Shown here piece by piece: positions 42,506-57,379 of a DNA stretch of 64,000 bases; position 1 is the first letter of the stretch, and the number at the start of each line of letters is the position of its first letter. Below the pieces are notes generated by a model, which saw only the letters and a list, made by a program, of their open reading frames with translations, did not search any database and had not been told where the DNA came from. The translations under genes were made by a program, and so were the position numbers. Origin of the DNA: Osmia lignaria lignaria (taxonomy: Eukaryota; Arthropoda; Insecta; Hymenoptera; Megachilidae); contig NC_135034.1 in the NCBI RefSeq assembly GCF_051020975.1, positions 1,178,001-1,242,000 of the forward strand. Reading direction: 5' to 3'.

Positions 42506-44430
42506 CAACGACATCATTCGTACTATATCTACATTGGATATAATGTAATATACTGATCCCTTCCCACAGATCAATGTACCTACATTTAATAACAATATCC
42601 TTAGTACTATATCCACATCACACATAATGTAATATACTGATTCCTTCCCACAGAACAATGTACATTTAATAACCCCATCATTCATACTATATCTACACGA
42701 GGTATAATGTAATATAGTGATTACATCCCCCAGATCAATGTACATATAACAACAACATCATTCATACTATATCTACATTGGATATAATGTAATATACTGA
42801 TCCCTTCCCACAGGTCAATGTACATATAATAGTATAATTGTTATTACTATATCTACATTAGGTATAATGTAATGTATTTACTACATCCTACAGATCATTG
42901 TACATTTAATAACATCATTCATGCTATAGCTAAATTGGCTATAATGTAATATACTCACCCCTTCCCACAGATCAAGGTACCTACATTTAATAACAATATC
43001 ATTATTACTACATCTACATTAGATATAAAGTAATATACTGATCCCTGCCCACAGTTCAATGTACCTATATTTAATAATAATATCATTAGTACTATATCCA
43101 CATCATATATAATGTAATATACTGATTCCTTCCCACAGATCAATGTACATTAACAACAACATCATTCATGCTATAGCTAAATTGGATGTAATGTAATATA
43201 CTGATCCCTCCCCACAGATCAATGTACATTTTATAACAACATCATTCATACTATGTCTACATTGGATATAATGTAATATACTGATCCCTTCCCATACGTC
43301 AATGTACATATAATAGCAAAATCGTTATTACTATATCTACATTAGGTATAATGTAATATACTGATCCCTGCCCACAGTTCAATGTTCCTATACTTAATAA
43401 CAATATCATTAGTACTATATCCACATCATATATAATGTAATATACTGATTCCTTCCCACAGATCAACGTAGATTTAATAACAACATCATTCATACAATAT
43501 CAACACTAGGTATAATGTAATATAGTGATTACATCCCACAGATCAAGGTACATTTTATAACAGCATCGTTCATACTATATCTACGGTGGATATAATGTAA
43601 TATACTGATCCCTTCCCACAGACCAAGGTGCCTACATTTAGTAACAATATCATTCATACTATATCAACACTAGGTATAATGTAATATAGTGATTACATCC
43701 CACAGATCAAGGTACATTTTATAACAACATCGTTCATACTATATCTACATTGGATATAATGTAATATAATGATCCCTTCCCACAGACCAAGGTGCCTACA
43801 TTTAGTAACAATATCATTATTACTATAACTACATTAGATATAATGTTATATACTGATCCCTGCCCACAGTTCATTGTACCTATACTTAATAACAATATCA
43901 TTAGTAGTATATCCACATCATATATAATGTAATATACTGATTCCTTCCCACAGATCAACGTAGATTTAATAACAACATCATTCATACTATATCAACACTA
44001 GGTATAATGTAATATAGTGATTACATCCCACAGATCAAGGTACATTTTATAACAACATCGTTCATACTATATCTACATTGGATATAATATAATATACTGA
44101 TCCCTTCCCACAGATCAATGTACATTTAGTAACACCATCATTCATACTATATCTACACTGGATATAATACAATATACGGATTCCTCCCTACAGATCAATG
44201 TACATTTTATAACAACATCATTCATACTATATCTACATTGGATATAATGTAATATACTGATCCCTTCCCATACGTCAATGTACATATAATAGCAAAATCG
44301 TTATTACTATATCTACATTACGTATAATGTAATATACTGATCCCTGCTCACAGATCATTGTACCTATATTTAATAACAATATCCTTAGTACTATATCCAC
44401 ATTACACATAATGTAATATACTGATTCCTT
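42506..44430 (+). repeat. Left-family piece embedded in the right family (offset 30,548 to copy 2)
   Basis: Landmarks at 42955, 43299, 43734 and 44275 equal those at 12407, 12751, 13186 and 13727. Shared rare forms include CCCATACGTCAATG, CTACGGTGGATATAATG and CTACATTACGTATAATG. Right-family sequence resumes at about 44430, with AACAACATCATTCG and then CCCAAAGGTC at 44511. This is a 1.9 kb transfer between the two HOR families. Confidence 0.8.
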
Positions 44431-47400
44431 CCCACAGATCAATGTACATTTAACAACAACATCATTCGTACTATATCTACATTGGATATAATGTAATATA
44501 CTGATCCCTTCCCAAAGGTCAATGTACATATAATAGCATAATCGTTATTACTATATCTACATTAGGTATAATGTAATGTATTAACTACATCCTACAGATC
44601 ATTGTAAATTTAATAACATCATTCATGCTATAGCTAAATTGGATATAATGTAATATACTGATCCTTTCCCACAGATCAAGGTAGCTACATTTAATAACAT
44701 TATCATTAATACTATATCTACATGAGATATAATGTTATATACTAATCCCTGCCCACAGATCAATGTATATTTAATAGCGATATCATTATTACTATATCTA
44801 CATTAGATATAATGTTATATACTGATCCGTGCCCACAGTTCAATGTACCTATACTTAATAACAATATCATTAGTACTATATCCACATCATATATAATGTA
44901 ATATACCGATTCCTTCCCACAGATCAACGTAGATTTAATAACATCATTCATACTATATCAACACTAGGTATAATGTAATATAGTGATTACATCCCACAGA
45001 TCAAGGTACATTTAATAACAACATCATTCATACTATATCTACATTGGATATAATGTATTATACTGGTCCCTTCCCACAGATCAAGGTGCCTACATTTAAT
45101 AACAACATCATTCATACTATATCTTCATTGGATATAATGTAATGTATTTACTACATCCTACAGATCATTGTACATTTAATAAGATCATTCATGCTATAGC
45201 TAAATTGGATATAATGTAATATACTCACCCCTTCCCACAGATCAAGGTACCTACATTTAATAACAATATCATTATTACTTCATCTACATTAGATATAATG
45301 CAATATACGGATTCCTTCCCACAGATCAATGTACATTTAATAACAACATCATTCATACTATAACTACATTGGATATAATGTAATATACTGATCCCTTCCC
45401 ACAGATCAATGTACCTACATTTAATAACAATATCATTAGTACTACGTCCACATTACATATAATGTAGTATACTGATTCCTTCTCTCAGATCAGTGTAGAT
45501 TTAATAACAACATCCTTCATACTATACCAACACTAGGTATAATGTAATATACTGATCCCTTCCCACAGACCAAGGTGCCTACATTTAGTAACAATATCAT
45601 TATTACTATATCTACATTAGATATAATGTAATATACTGATCCCTGCCCACCGGTCAATGTACATTTAATAACAACATCGTTCATACTATATCCACATTAG
45701 GTATAATGTAATATAGTGATTACGTCCCACAGATCAATGTACCTACATTTAATAACAATATCCTTAGTACTATATCCACATTACACATAATGTAATATAC
45801 TGATTCCTTCCCACAGATCAATGTACATTTAACAACAACATCATTCGTACTATATCTACATTGGATATAATGTAATATACTGATCCCTTCCCACAGATCA
45901 ATGTACCTACATTTAATAACAATATCCTTAGTACTATATCCACATTACACATAATGTAATATACTGATTCCTTCCCACAGAACAATGTACATTTAATAAC
46001 CCCATCATTCATACTATATCTACACGAGGTATAATGTAATATAGTGATTACATCCCCCAGATCAATGTACATATAACAACAACATCATTCATACTATATC
46101 TACATTGGATATAATGTAATATACCGATCCCTTCCCAAAGGTCAATGTACATATAATAGCATAATCGTTATTACTATATCTACATTAGGTATAATGTAAT
46201 GTATTAACTACATCCTACAGATCATTGTACATTTAATAACATCATTCATGCTATAGCTAAATTGGATATAATGTAATATACTGATCCTTTCCCACAGATC
46301 AAGGTAGCTACACTTAATAACATTATCATTAATACTATATCTACATGAGATATAATGTTATATACTAATCCCTGCCCACAGATCAATGTATATTTAATAG
46401 CGGAATCATTATTACTATATCTACATTAGATATAATGTTATATACTGATCCGTGCCCACAGTTCAATGTACCTATACTTAATAACAATATCATTAGTACT
46501 ATATCCACATCATATATAATGTAATATACTGATTCCTTCCCACAGATCAACGTAGATTTAATAACATCATTCATACTATATCAACACTAGGTATAATGTA
46601 ATATAGTGATTACATCCCACAGATCAAGGTACATTTAATAACAACATCATTCATACTATATCTACATTGGATATAATGTATTATACTGGTCCCTTCCCAC
46701 AGATCAAGGTGCCTACATTTAATAACAACATCATTCATACTATATCTTCATTGGATATAATGTAATGTATTTACTACATCCTACAGATCATTGTACATTT
46801 AATAAGATCATTCATGCTATAGCTAAATTGGATATAATGTAATATACTCACCCCTTCCCACAGATCAAGGTACCTACATTTAATAACAATATCATTATTA
46901 CTACATCTACATTAGATATAATGCAATATACGGATTCCTTCCCACAGATCAATGTACATTTAATAACAACATCATTCATACTATAACTACATTGGATATA
47001 ATGTAATATACTGATCCCTTCCCACAGATCAATGTACCTACATTTAATAACAATATCATTAGTACTACGTCCACATTACATATAATGTAGTATACTGATT
47101 CCTTCTCTCAGATCAGTGTAGATTTAATAACAACATCCTTCATACTATATCAACACTAGGTATAATGTAATATACTGATCCCTTCCCACAGACCAAGGTG
47201 CCTACATTTAGTAACAATATCATTATTACTATATCTACATTAGATATAATGTAATATACTGATCCCTGCCCACCGGTCAATGTACATTTAATAACAACAT
47301 CGTTCATACTATATCCACATTAGGTATAATGTAATATAGTGATTACGTCCCACAGATCAATGTACCTACATTTAATAACAATATCCTTAGTACTATATCC

Positions 47401-47455
47401 ACATTACACATAATGTAATATACTGATTCCTTCCCACAGATCAATGTACATTTAA
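44431..47455 (+). repeat. Right-family sequence within the 4,950-base compound HOR, first copy
   Basis: This is right-family HOR in the same register as 39481-42505 at offset 4,950 (39561/44511, 39810/44760, 41433/46383). It also shows its own internal 1,623-base step (44760/46383, 45225/46848). A few bases differ from the units to the left, such as ATACCGATCCC near 46122 and ACTTCATCTAC near 45278. Confidence 0.8.
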
Positions 47456-50400
47456 CAACGACATCATTCGTACTATATCTACATTGGATATAATGTAATA
47501 TACTGATCCCTTCCCACAGATCAATGTACCTACATTTAATAACAATATCCTTAGTACTATATCCACATCACACATAATGTAATATACTGATTCCTTCCCA
47601 CAGAACAATGTACATTTAATAACCCCATCATTCATACTATATCTACACGAGGTATAATGTAATATAGTGATTACATCCCCCAGATCAATGTACATATAAC
47701 AACAACATCATTCATACTATATCTACATTGGATATAATGTAATATACTGATCCCTTCCCACAGGTCAATGTACATATAATAGTATAATTGTTATTACTAT
47801 ATCTACATTAGGTATAATGTAATGTATTTACTACATCCTACAGATCATTGTACATTTAATAACATCATTCATGCTATAGCTAAATTGGCTATAATGTAAT
47901 ATACTCACCCCTTCCCACAGATCAAGGTACCTACATTTAATAACAATATCATTATTACTACATCTACATTAGATATAAAGTAATATACTGATCCCTGCCC
48001 ACAGTTCAATGTACCTATATTTAATAATAATATCATTAGTACTATATCCACATCATATATAATGTAATATACTGATTCCTTCCCACAGATCAATGTACAT
48101 TAACAACAACATCATTCATGCTATAGCTAAATTGGATGTAATGTAATATACTGATCCCTCCCCACAGATCAATGTACATTTTATAACAACATCATTCATA
48201 CTATGTCTACATTGGATATAATGTAATATACTGATCCCTTCCCATACGTCAATGTACATATAATAGCAAAATCGTTATTACTATATCTACATTAGGTATA
48301 ATGTAATATACTGATCCCTGCCCACAGTTCAATGTTCCTATACTTAATAACAATATCATTAGTACTATATCCACATCATATATAATGTAATATACTGATT
48401 CCTTCCCACAGATCAACGTAGATTTAATAACAACATCATTCATACAATATCAACACTAGGTATAATGTAATATAGTGATTACATCCCACAGATCAAGGTA
48501 CATTTTATAACAGCATCGTTCATACTATATCTACGGTGGATATAATGTAATATACTGATCCCTTCCCACAGACCAAGGTGCCTACATTTAGTAACAATAT
48601 CATTCATACTATATCAACACTAGGTATAATGTAATATAGTGATTACATCCCACAGATCAAGGTACATTTTATAACAACATCGTTCATACTATATCTACAT
48701 TGGATATAATGTAATATAATGATCCCTTCCCACAGACCAAGGTGCCTACATTTAGTAACAATATCATTATTACTATAACTACATTAGATATAATGTTATA
48801 TACTGATCCCTGCCCACAGTTCATTGTACCTATACTTAATAACAATATCATTAGTAGTATATCCACATCATATATAATGTAATATACTGATTCCTTCCCA
48901 CAGATCAACGTAGATTTAATAACAACATCATTCATACTATATCAACACTAGGTATAATGTAATATAGTGATTACATCCCACAGATCAAGGTACATTTTAT
49001 AACAACATCGTTCATACTATATCTACATTGGATATAATATAATATACTGATCCCTTCCCACAGATCAATGTACATTTAGTAACACCATCATTCATACTAT
49101 ATCTACACTGGATATAATACAATATACGGATTCCTCCCTACAGATCAATGTACATTTTATAACAACATCATTCATACTATATCTACATTGGATATAATGT
49201 AATATACTGATCCCTTCCCATACGTCAATGTACATATAATAGCAAAATCGTTATTACTATATCTACATTACGTATAATGTAATATACTGATCCCTGCTCA
49301 CAGATCATTGTACCTATATTTAATAACAATATCCTTAGTACTATATCCACATTACACATAATGTAATATACTGATTCCTTCCCACAGATCAATGTACATT
49401 TAACAACAACATCATTCGTACTATATCTACATTGGATATAATGTAATATACTGATCCCTTCCCAAAGGTCAATGTACATATAATAGCATAATCGTTATTA
49501 CTATATCTACATTAGGTATAATGTAATGTATTAACTACATCCTACAGATCATTGTAAATTTAATAACATCATTCATGCTATAGCTAAATTGGATATAATG
49601 TAATATACTGATCCTTTCCCACAGATCAAGGTAGCTACATTTAATAACATTATCATTAATACTATATCTACATGAGATATAATGTTATATACTAATCCCT
49701 GCCCACAGATCAATGTATATTTAATAGCGATATCATTATTACTATATCTACATTAGATATAATGTTATATACTGATCCGTGCCCACAGTTCAATGTACCT
49801 ATACTTAATAACAATATCATTAGTACTATATCCACATCATATATAATGTAATATACCGATTCCTTCCCACAGATCAACGTAGATTTAATAACATCATTCA
49901 TACTATATCAACACTAGGTATAATGTAATATAGTGATTACATCCCACAGATCAAGGTACATTTAATAACAACATCATTCATACTATATCTACATTGGATA
50001 TAATGTATTATACTGGTCCCTTCCCACAGATCAAGGTGCCTACATTTAATAACAACATCATTCATACTATATCTTCATTGGATATAATGTAATGTATTTA
50101 CTACATCCTACAGATCATTGTACATTTAATAAGATCATTCATGCTATAGCTAAATTGGATATAATGTAATATACTCACCCCTTCCCACAGATCAAGGTAC
50201 CTACATTTAATAACAATATCATTATTACTTCATCTACATTAGATATAATGCAATATACGGATTCCTTCCCACAGATCAATGTACATTTAATAACAACATC
50301 ATTCATACTATAACTACATTGGATATAATGTAATATACTGATCCCTTCCCACAGATCAATGTACCTACATTTAATAACAATATCATTAGTACTACGTCCA

Positions 50401-51237
50401 CATTACATATAATGTAGTATACTGATTCCTTCTCTCAGATCAGTGTAGATTTAATAACAACATCCTTCATACTATACCAACACTAGGTATAATGTAATAT
50501 ACTGATCCCTTCCCACAGACCAAGGTGCCTACATTTAGTAACAATATCATTATTACTATATCTACATTAGATATAATGTAATATACTGATCCCTGCCCAC
50601 CGGTCAATGTACATTTAATAACAACATCGTTCATACTATATCCACATTAGGTATAATGTAATATAGTGATTACGTCCCACAGATCAATGTACCTACATTT
50701 AATAACAATATCCTTAGTACTATATCCACATTACACATAATGTAATATACTGATTCCTTCCCACAGATCAATGTACATTTAACAACAACATCATTCGTAC
50801 TATATCTACATTGGATATAATGTAATATACTGATCCCTTCCCACAGATCAATGTACCTACATTTAATAACAATATCCTTAGTACTATATCCACATTACAC
50901 ATAATGTAATATACTGATTCCTTCCCACAGAACAATGTACATTTAATAACCCCATCATTCATACTATATCTACACGAGGTATAATGTAATATAGTGATTA
51001 CATCCCCCAGATCAATGTACATATAACAACAACATCATTCATACTATATCTACATTGGATATAATGTAATATACTGATCCCTTCCCAAAGGTCAATGTAC
51101 ATATAATAGCATAATCGTTATTACTATATCTACATTAGGTATAATGTAATGTATTAACTACATCCTACAGATCATTGTACATTTAATAACATCATTCATG
51201 CTATAGCTAAATTGGATATAATGTAATATACTGATCC
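47456..51237 (+). repeat. 4,950-base compound HOR, second copy (partial)
   Basis: Everything from about 47456 to 51237 repeats 42506-46287 at offset 4,950 (42955/47905, 43734/48684, 44760/49710, 45818/50768). It includes the left-family piece (about 47456-49380) and private forms such as CCTCCCTACAG near 49134. It ends where CTGATCCCTTCCCACAGATTAAGG replaces CTGATCCTTTCCC. The left-family piece was therefore captured before this larger unit was duplicated. Confidence 0.82.
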
Positions 51238-54200
51238 CTTCCCACAGATTAAGGTATCTACATTTAATAACAATATCATTATTACTATATCTACACTAGA
51301 TATGATGCAATATACGGATTCCTTCCCACAGATCAATGTACATTTAATAACAACATCATTCATACTATATCTGCATTGGATATAATGTAATATACTGATC
51401 CCTTCCCACAGGTCAATGTACATACAATAGCAAAATCGTTATTACTATATCTACATTAGGTATAATGTAATGTATTTACTACATCCTACAGATCATTGTA
51501 CATTTAATAACATCATTCATGCTATAGCTAAATTGGATATAATGTAATATACTCACCCCTTCCCACAGATCAAGGTACCTACATTTAATAACAATATCAT
51601 TATTACTACATCTACATTAGATATAAAGTAATATACTGATCCCTGCCCACAGTTCAATGTACCTATATTTAATAATAATATCATTAGTACTATATCCACA
51701 TCATATATAATGTAATATACTGATTCCTTCCCACAGATCAATGTACATTAACAACAACATCATTCATGCTATAGCTAAATTGGATATAATGTAATATACT
51801 GATCCCTGCCCACAGATCAATGTACCTACATTTAATAACAATATCATTAGTACTATATCTACATTAGATATAATGTAATATACTGATCCCTGCCCACAGT
51901 TCAATGTAACTATATTTAATAACAATATCATTAGTACTATATCCACATCATATATAATGTAATATACTGATTCCTTCCCACAGATCAATGTACATTTAAC
52001 AACCGCATCATTCATACTATGTCTACATTGGATATAATGTAATATACTGTTCCCTTCCCACAGATCAATGTACATATAATAACAATATCATTATCACTAT
52101 AACTACACTAGATATAATGTAATATACTGATTCCTTCCCTCAGATCAATGTACATTTAATATCGATATCATTATTACTATTTCTACATTAGATATAATGT
52201 AATATACTGATTCCTTCCCTCAGATCAATGTACATTTAATATCGATATCGTTATTACTATTTCTACATTAGATATAATGTAATATACTGATCCCTTCCCA
52301 CAGATCAATGTACCTACATTTAATAACAATACCATTAGTACTACGTCCACATTACATATAATGTAGTATACTGATTCCTTCTCACAGATCAGTGTAGATT
52401 TAATAACAACATCCTTCATACTATATCAACACTAGGTATAATGTAATATACTGATCCCTTCCCACAGACCAAGGTGCCTACATTTAGTAACAATATCATT
52501 ATTACTATATCTACATTAGATATAATGTAATATACTGATCCCTGCCCACCGGTCAATGTACATTTAATAACAACATCGTTCATACTATATCCACATTAGG
52601 TATAATGTAATATAGTGATTACGTCCCACAGATCAATGTACCTACATTTAATAACAATATCCTTAGTACTATATCCACATTACACATAATGTAATATACT
52701 GATTCCTTCCCACAGATCAATGTACATTTAACAACGACATCATTCGTACTATATCTACATTGGATATAATGTAATATACTGATCCCTTCCCACAGATCAA
52801 TGTACCTACATTTAATAACAATATCCTTAGTACTATATTCACATCACACATAATGTAATATACTGATTCCTTCCCACAGAACAATGTACATTTAATAACC
52901 CCATCATTCATACTATATCTACACGAGGTATAATGTAATATAGTGATTACATCCCCCAGATCAATGTACATATAACAACAACATCATTCATACTATATCT
53001 ACATTGGATATAATGTAATATACTGATCCCTTCCCAAAGGTCAATGTACATATAATAGCATAATCGTTATTACTATATCTACATTAGGTATAATGTAATG
53101 TATTAACTACATCCTACAGATCATTGTACATTTAATAACATCATTCATGCTATAGCTAAATTGGATATAATGTAATATACTGATCCTTTCCCACAGATCA
53201 AGGTAGCTACATTTAATAACATTATCATTAATACTATATCTACATGAGATATAATGTTATATACTAATCCCTGCCCACAGATCAATGTATATTTAATAGC
53301 GATATCATTATTACTATATCTACGTTAGATATAATGTTATATACTGATCCCTGCCCACAGTTCAATGTACCTATACTTAATAACAATATCATTAGTACTA
53401 TATCCACATCATATATAATGTAATATACCGATTCCTTCCCACAGATCAACGTAGATTTAATAACAACATCATTCATACTATATCTGCATTGGATATAATG
53501 TAATATACTGATCCCTTCCCACAGGTCAATGTACATACAATAGCAAAATCGTTATTACTATATCTACATTAGGTATAATGTAATGTATTTACTACATCCT
53601 ACAGATCATTGTACATTTAATAACATCATTCATGCTATAGCTAAATTGGATATAATGTAATATACTCACCCCTTCCCACAGATCAAGGTACCTACATTTA
53701 ATAACAATATCATTATTACTACATCTACATTAGATATAAAGTAATATACTGATCCCTGCCCACAGTTCAATGTACCTATATTTAATAATAATATCATTAG
53801 TACTATATCCACATCATATATAATGTAATATACTGATTCCTTCCCACAGATCAATGTACATTAACAACAACATCATTCATACTATATCTACATTGGATAT
53901 AATGTAATATACTGAACCCTCCCCACAGATCAATGTACCTACATTTAACAACAATATCATTAGTACTACGTCCACATTGCATATAATGTAATATACTGAT
54001 TCCTTGCCACAGATCAGTGTACGTTTAATAACAACATCATTCATTACATATCTATTTTGGGTACAATGTAATATAGTGATTACATCCCACAGATCAATGT
54101 ACATGTAATATCGATATCATTATTACTATATCTACATTAGATATAATGTAATATACTGATCCCTGCCCATAGTTCAATGTACCTATATTTAATAACAATA

Positions 54201-54720
54201 TCATTAGTACTATATCCACATCACATATAATGTAATATACTGATCCCTTCCCACAGATCAACGTACATTTAGTAACACCATCATTCATACCATATCTACA
54301 CTGGATATAATACAATATACGGATTCCTCCCCACAGATCAATGTACATTTTATAACAACATCATTCATACTATATCTACATTGGATATAATGTAATATAC
54401 TGATCCCTTCCCATACGTCAATGTACATATAATAGCAAAATCGTTATTACTATATCTACATTAGGTATAATGTAATATACTGATCCCTGCTCACAGATCA
54501 ATGTACCTATATTTAATAACGATATCCTTAGTACTATATCCACATTACACATAATGTAATATACTGATTCCTTCCCACAGATCAATGTACATTTAATAAC
54601 AACAGCATTCATACTATATCAACACTAGGTATAATGTAATATAGTGATTACATCCCACAGATCAAGGTACATTCAATATCGATATCATTATTACTGTATC
54701 TACATTAGATAAAATGTAAT
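51238..54720 (+). repeat. Mosaic satellite of left- and right-family segments
   Basis: Short runs of both families alternate. 51238-51410 resembles 1111-1283. 51553-52320 follows copy 1 at offset 50,124, including the monomer doublet at 52144. 52320-53030 resembles 5945-6650. 53030-53480 is right-family (CCCAAAGGTC, AACATTATCATTAATAC). 53666-53870 is an M module. 53880-54720 resembles 4660-4990 followed by 4085-4500. Joins keep monomer register. No gene is present. Confidence 0.7.
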
Positions 54721-55560
54721 ATACTGATTCCTTCCCACAGATCAATGTACATTTAACAACAACATCATTCATACTATATCTACATTGGATATAATGTAAT
54801 ATACTGATACCTTCCCACAGATCAATGTACCTACATTTAATAACAATATCCTTAGTACTATATCCACATTACACATAATGTAATATACTGATTCCTTCCC
54901 ACAGAACAATGTACATTTAATAACACCATCATTCATACTATATCTACACGAGGTATAATGTAATATAGTGATTACATCCCACAGATCAATGTATATATAA
55001 CAACAACATCATTCATACTATATCTACATTGGATATAATGTAATATAGTGATTACGTCCCACAGATCAATGTACCTACATTTAACAACAATATCCTTAGT
55101 ACTATATCCACATTACACATAATGTAATATACTGATTCCTTCCCACAGATCAATGTACATTTAACAACAACATCATTCGTACTATATCTACATTAGATAT
55201 AATGTAATATACTGGTCCCTTCCCACAGATCAATGTACCTACATTTAATAACAATATCCTTAGTACTATATCCACATTACACATAATGTAATATACTGAT
55301 TCCTTCCCACAGATCAATGTACATTTAACAACAACATCATTCGTACTATACCTACATTAGATATAATGTAATATACTGATTCCTTCCCACAGAACAATGT
55401 ACATTTAATAACACCATCATTCATACTATATCTACACGAGGTATAATGTAATATAGTGATTACATCCCACAGATCAATGTACATATAACAACAACATCAT
55501 TCATACTATATCTACATTGGATATAATGTAATATACTGATCCCTTCCCACAGGTCAATGT
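54721..55560 (+). repeat. Simple local A/B array, little HOR structure
   Basis: About ten monomers of closely related A and B forms follow each other with a short period. Several sites carry the form that looks unmutated relative to the HORs, for example AACACCATCATTC near 54922 and 55408 where the HOR copies have AACCCCATCATTC. It may represent an older or less processed stretch. That reading is inference. Confidence 0.6.
55065..55392 (+). repeat. Tandem pair of 164-base B-A dimers
   Basis: 55065-55228 and 55229-55392 each consist of one B (84) and one A (80) monomer with nearly identical sequence (CCTTAGTAC in B, ACAACATCATTCGTAC in A). They differ at a handful of bases, such as ACTGGTCCC against ACTGATTCC at the dimer end. 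Confidence 0.85.
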
Positions 55561-55749
55561 ACATATAATAGTATAATTGTTATTACTATATCTACATTAG
55601 GTATAATGTAATGTACTTACTACATCCTACAGATCATTGTACATTTAATAACATCATTCATGCTATAGCTAAATTGGCTATAATGTAATATACTCACCCC
55701 TTCCCACAGATCAAGGTACCTACATTTAATAACAATATCATTATTACTA

Positions 55750-57379
55750 CATCTACATTAGATATAAAGTAATATACTGATCCCTGCCCACAGTTCAATG
55801 TACCTATATTTAATAATAATATCATTAGTACTATATCCACATCATATATAATGTAATATACTGATTCCTTCCCACAGATCAATGTACATTAACAACAACA
55901 TCATTCATGCTATAGCTAAATTGGATATAATGTAATATACTGATCCCTGCCCACCGGTCAATGTACATTTAATAACAATATCGTTCATACTATATCCACA
56001 TTAGGTATAATGTAATATAGTGATTACGTCCCACAGATCAATGTACCTACATTTAATAACAATATCCTTAGTACTATACCCACATTACACATAATGTAAT
56101 ATACTGATTCCTTCCCACAGATCAATGTACATTTAACAACAACATCATTCATACTATAACTACATTGGATATAATGTAATATACTGATCCCTTCCCACAG
56201 ATCAATGTACATTTTATAACAACATCATTCATACTATATCTACATTGGATATAATGTAATATACTGATCCCTTCCCATACGTCAATGTACATATAATAGC
56301 AAAATCGTTATTACTATATCTACATTAGGTATAATGTAATATACTGATCCCTGCCCACAGATCAATGTACCTACATTTAATAGCAATATCATTAGTACTA
56401 CGTCCACATTACATATAATGTAGTATACTGATTCCTTCTCACAGATCAGTGTAGATTTAATAACAACATCCTTCATACTATATCAACACTAGGTATAATG
56501 TAATATACTGATCCCTTCCCACAGACCAAGGTGCCTACATTTAGTAACAATATCATTATTACTACATCTACATTAGATATAAAGTAATATACTGATCCCT
56601 GCCCACAGTTCAATGTACCTATATTTAATAATAATATCATTAGTACTATATCCACATCATATATAATGTAATATACTGATTCCTTCCCACAGATCAATGT
56701 ACATTAACAACAACATCATTCATGCTATAGCTAAATTGGATATAATGTAATATACTGATCCCTGCCCACCGGTCAATGTACATTTAATAACAATATCGTT
56801 CATACTATATCCACATTAGGTATAATGTAATATAGTGATTACGTCCCACAGATCAATGTACCTACATTTAATAACAATATCCTTAGTACTATACCCACAT
56901 TACACATAATGTAATATACTGATTCCTTCCCACAGATCAATGTACATTTAACAACAACATCATTCATACTATAACTACATTGGATATAATGTAATATACT
57001 GATCCCTTCCCACAGATCAATGTACATTTTATAACAACATCATTCATACTATATCTACATTGGATATAATGTAATATACTGATCCCTTCCCATACGTCAA
57101 TGTACATATAATAGCAAAATCGTTATTACTATATCTACATTAGGTATAATGTAATATACTGATCCCTGCCCACAGATCAATGTACCTACATTTAATAGCA
57201 ATATCATTAGTACTACGTCCACATTACATATAATGTAGTATACTGATTCCTTCTCACAGATCAGTGTAGATTTAATAACAACATCCTTCATACTATATCA
57301 ACACTAGGTATAATGTAATATACTGATCCCTTCCCACAGACCAAGGTGCCTACATTTAGTAACAATATCATTATTACTA
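55750..57379 (+). repeat. Tandem duplication, two 815-base copies (junction near 56564)
   Basis: 56565-57379 repeats 55750-56564 at offset 815 (56024/56839, 56282/57097) with no differences I noticed. The junction falls inside an M-like module: GACCAAGGTGCCTACATTTAG leads into ACTACATCTACATTAGATATAAAG, the M form. At the same place in the second copy (57376-57380) the ordinary ACTATATC follows instead. The unit holds ten monomers. Confidence 0.88.
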
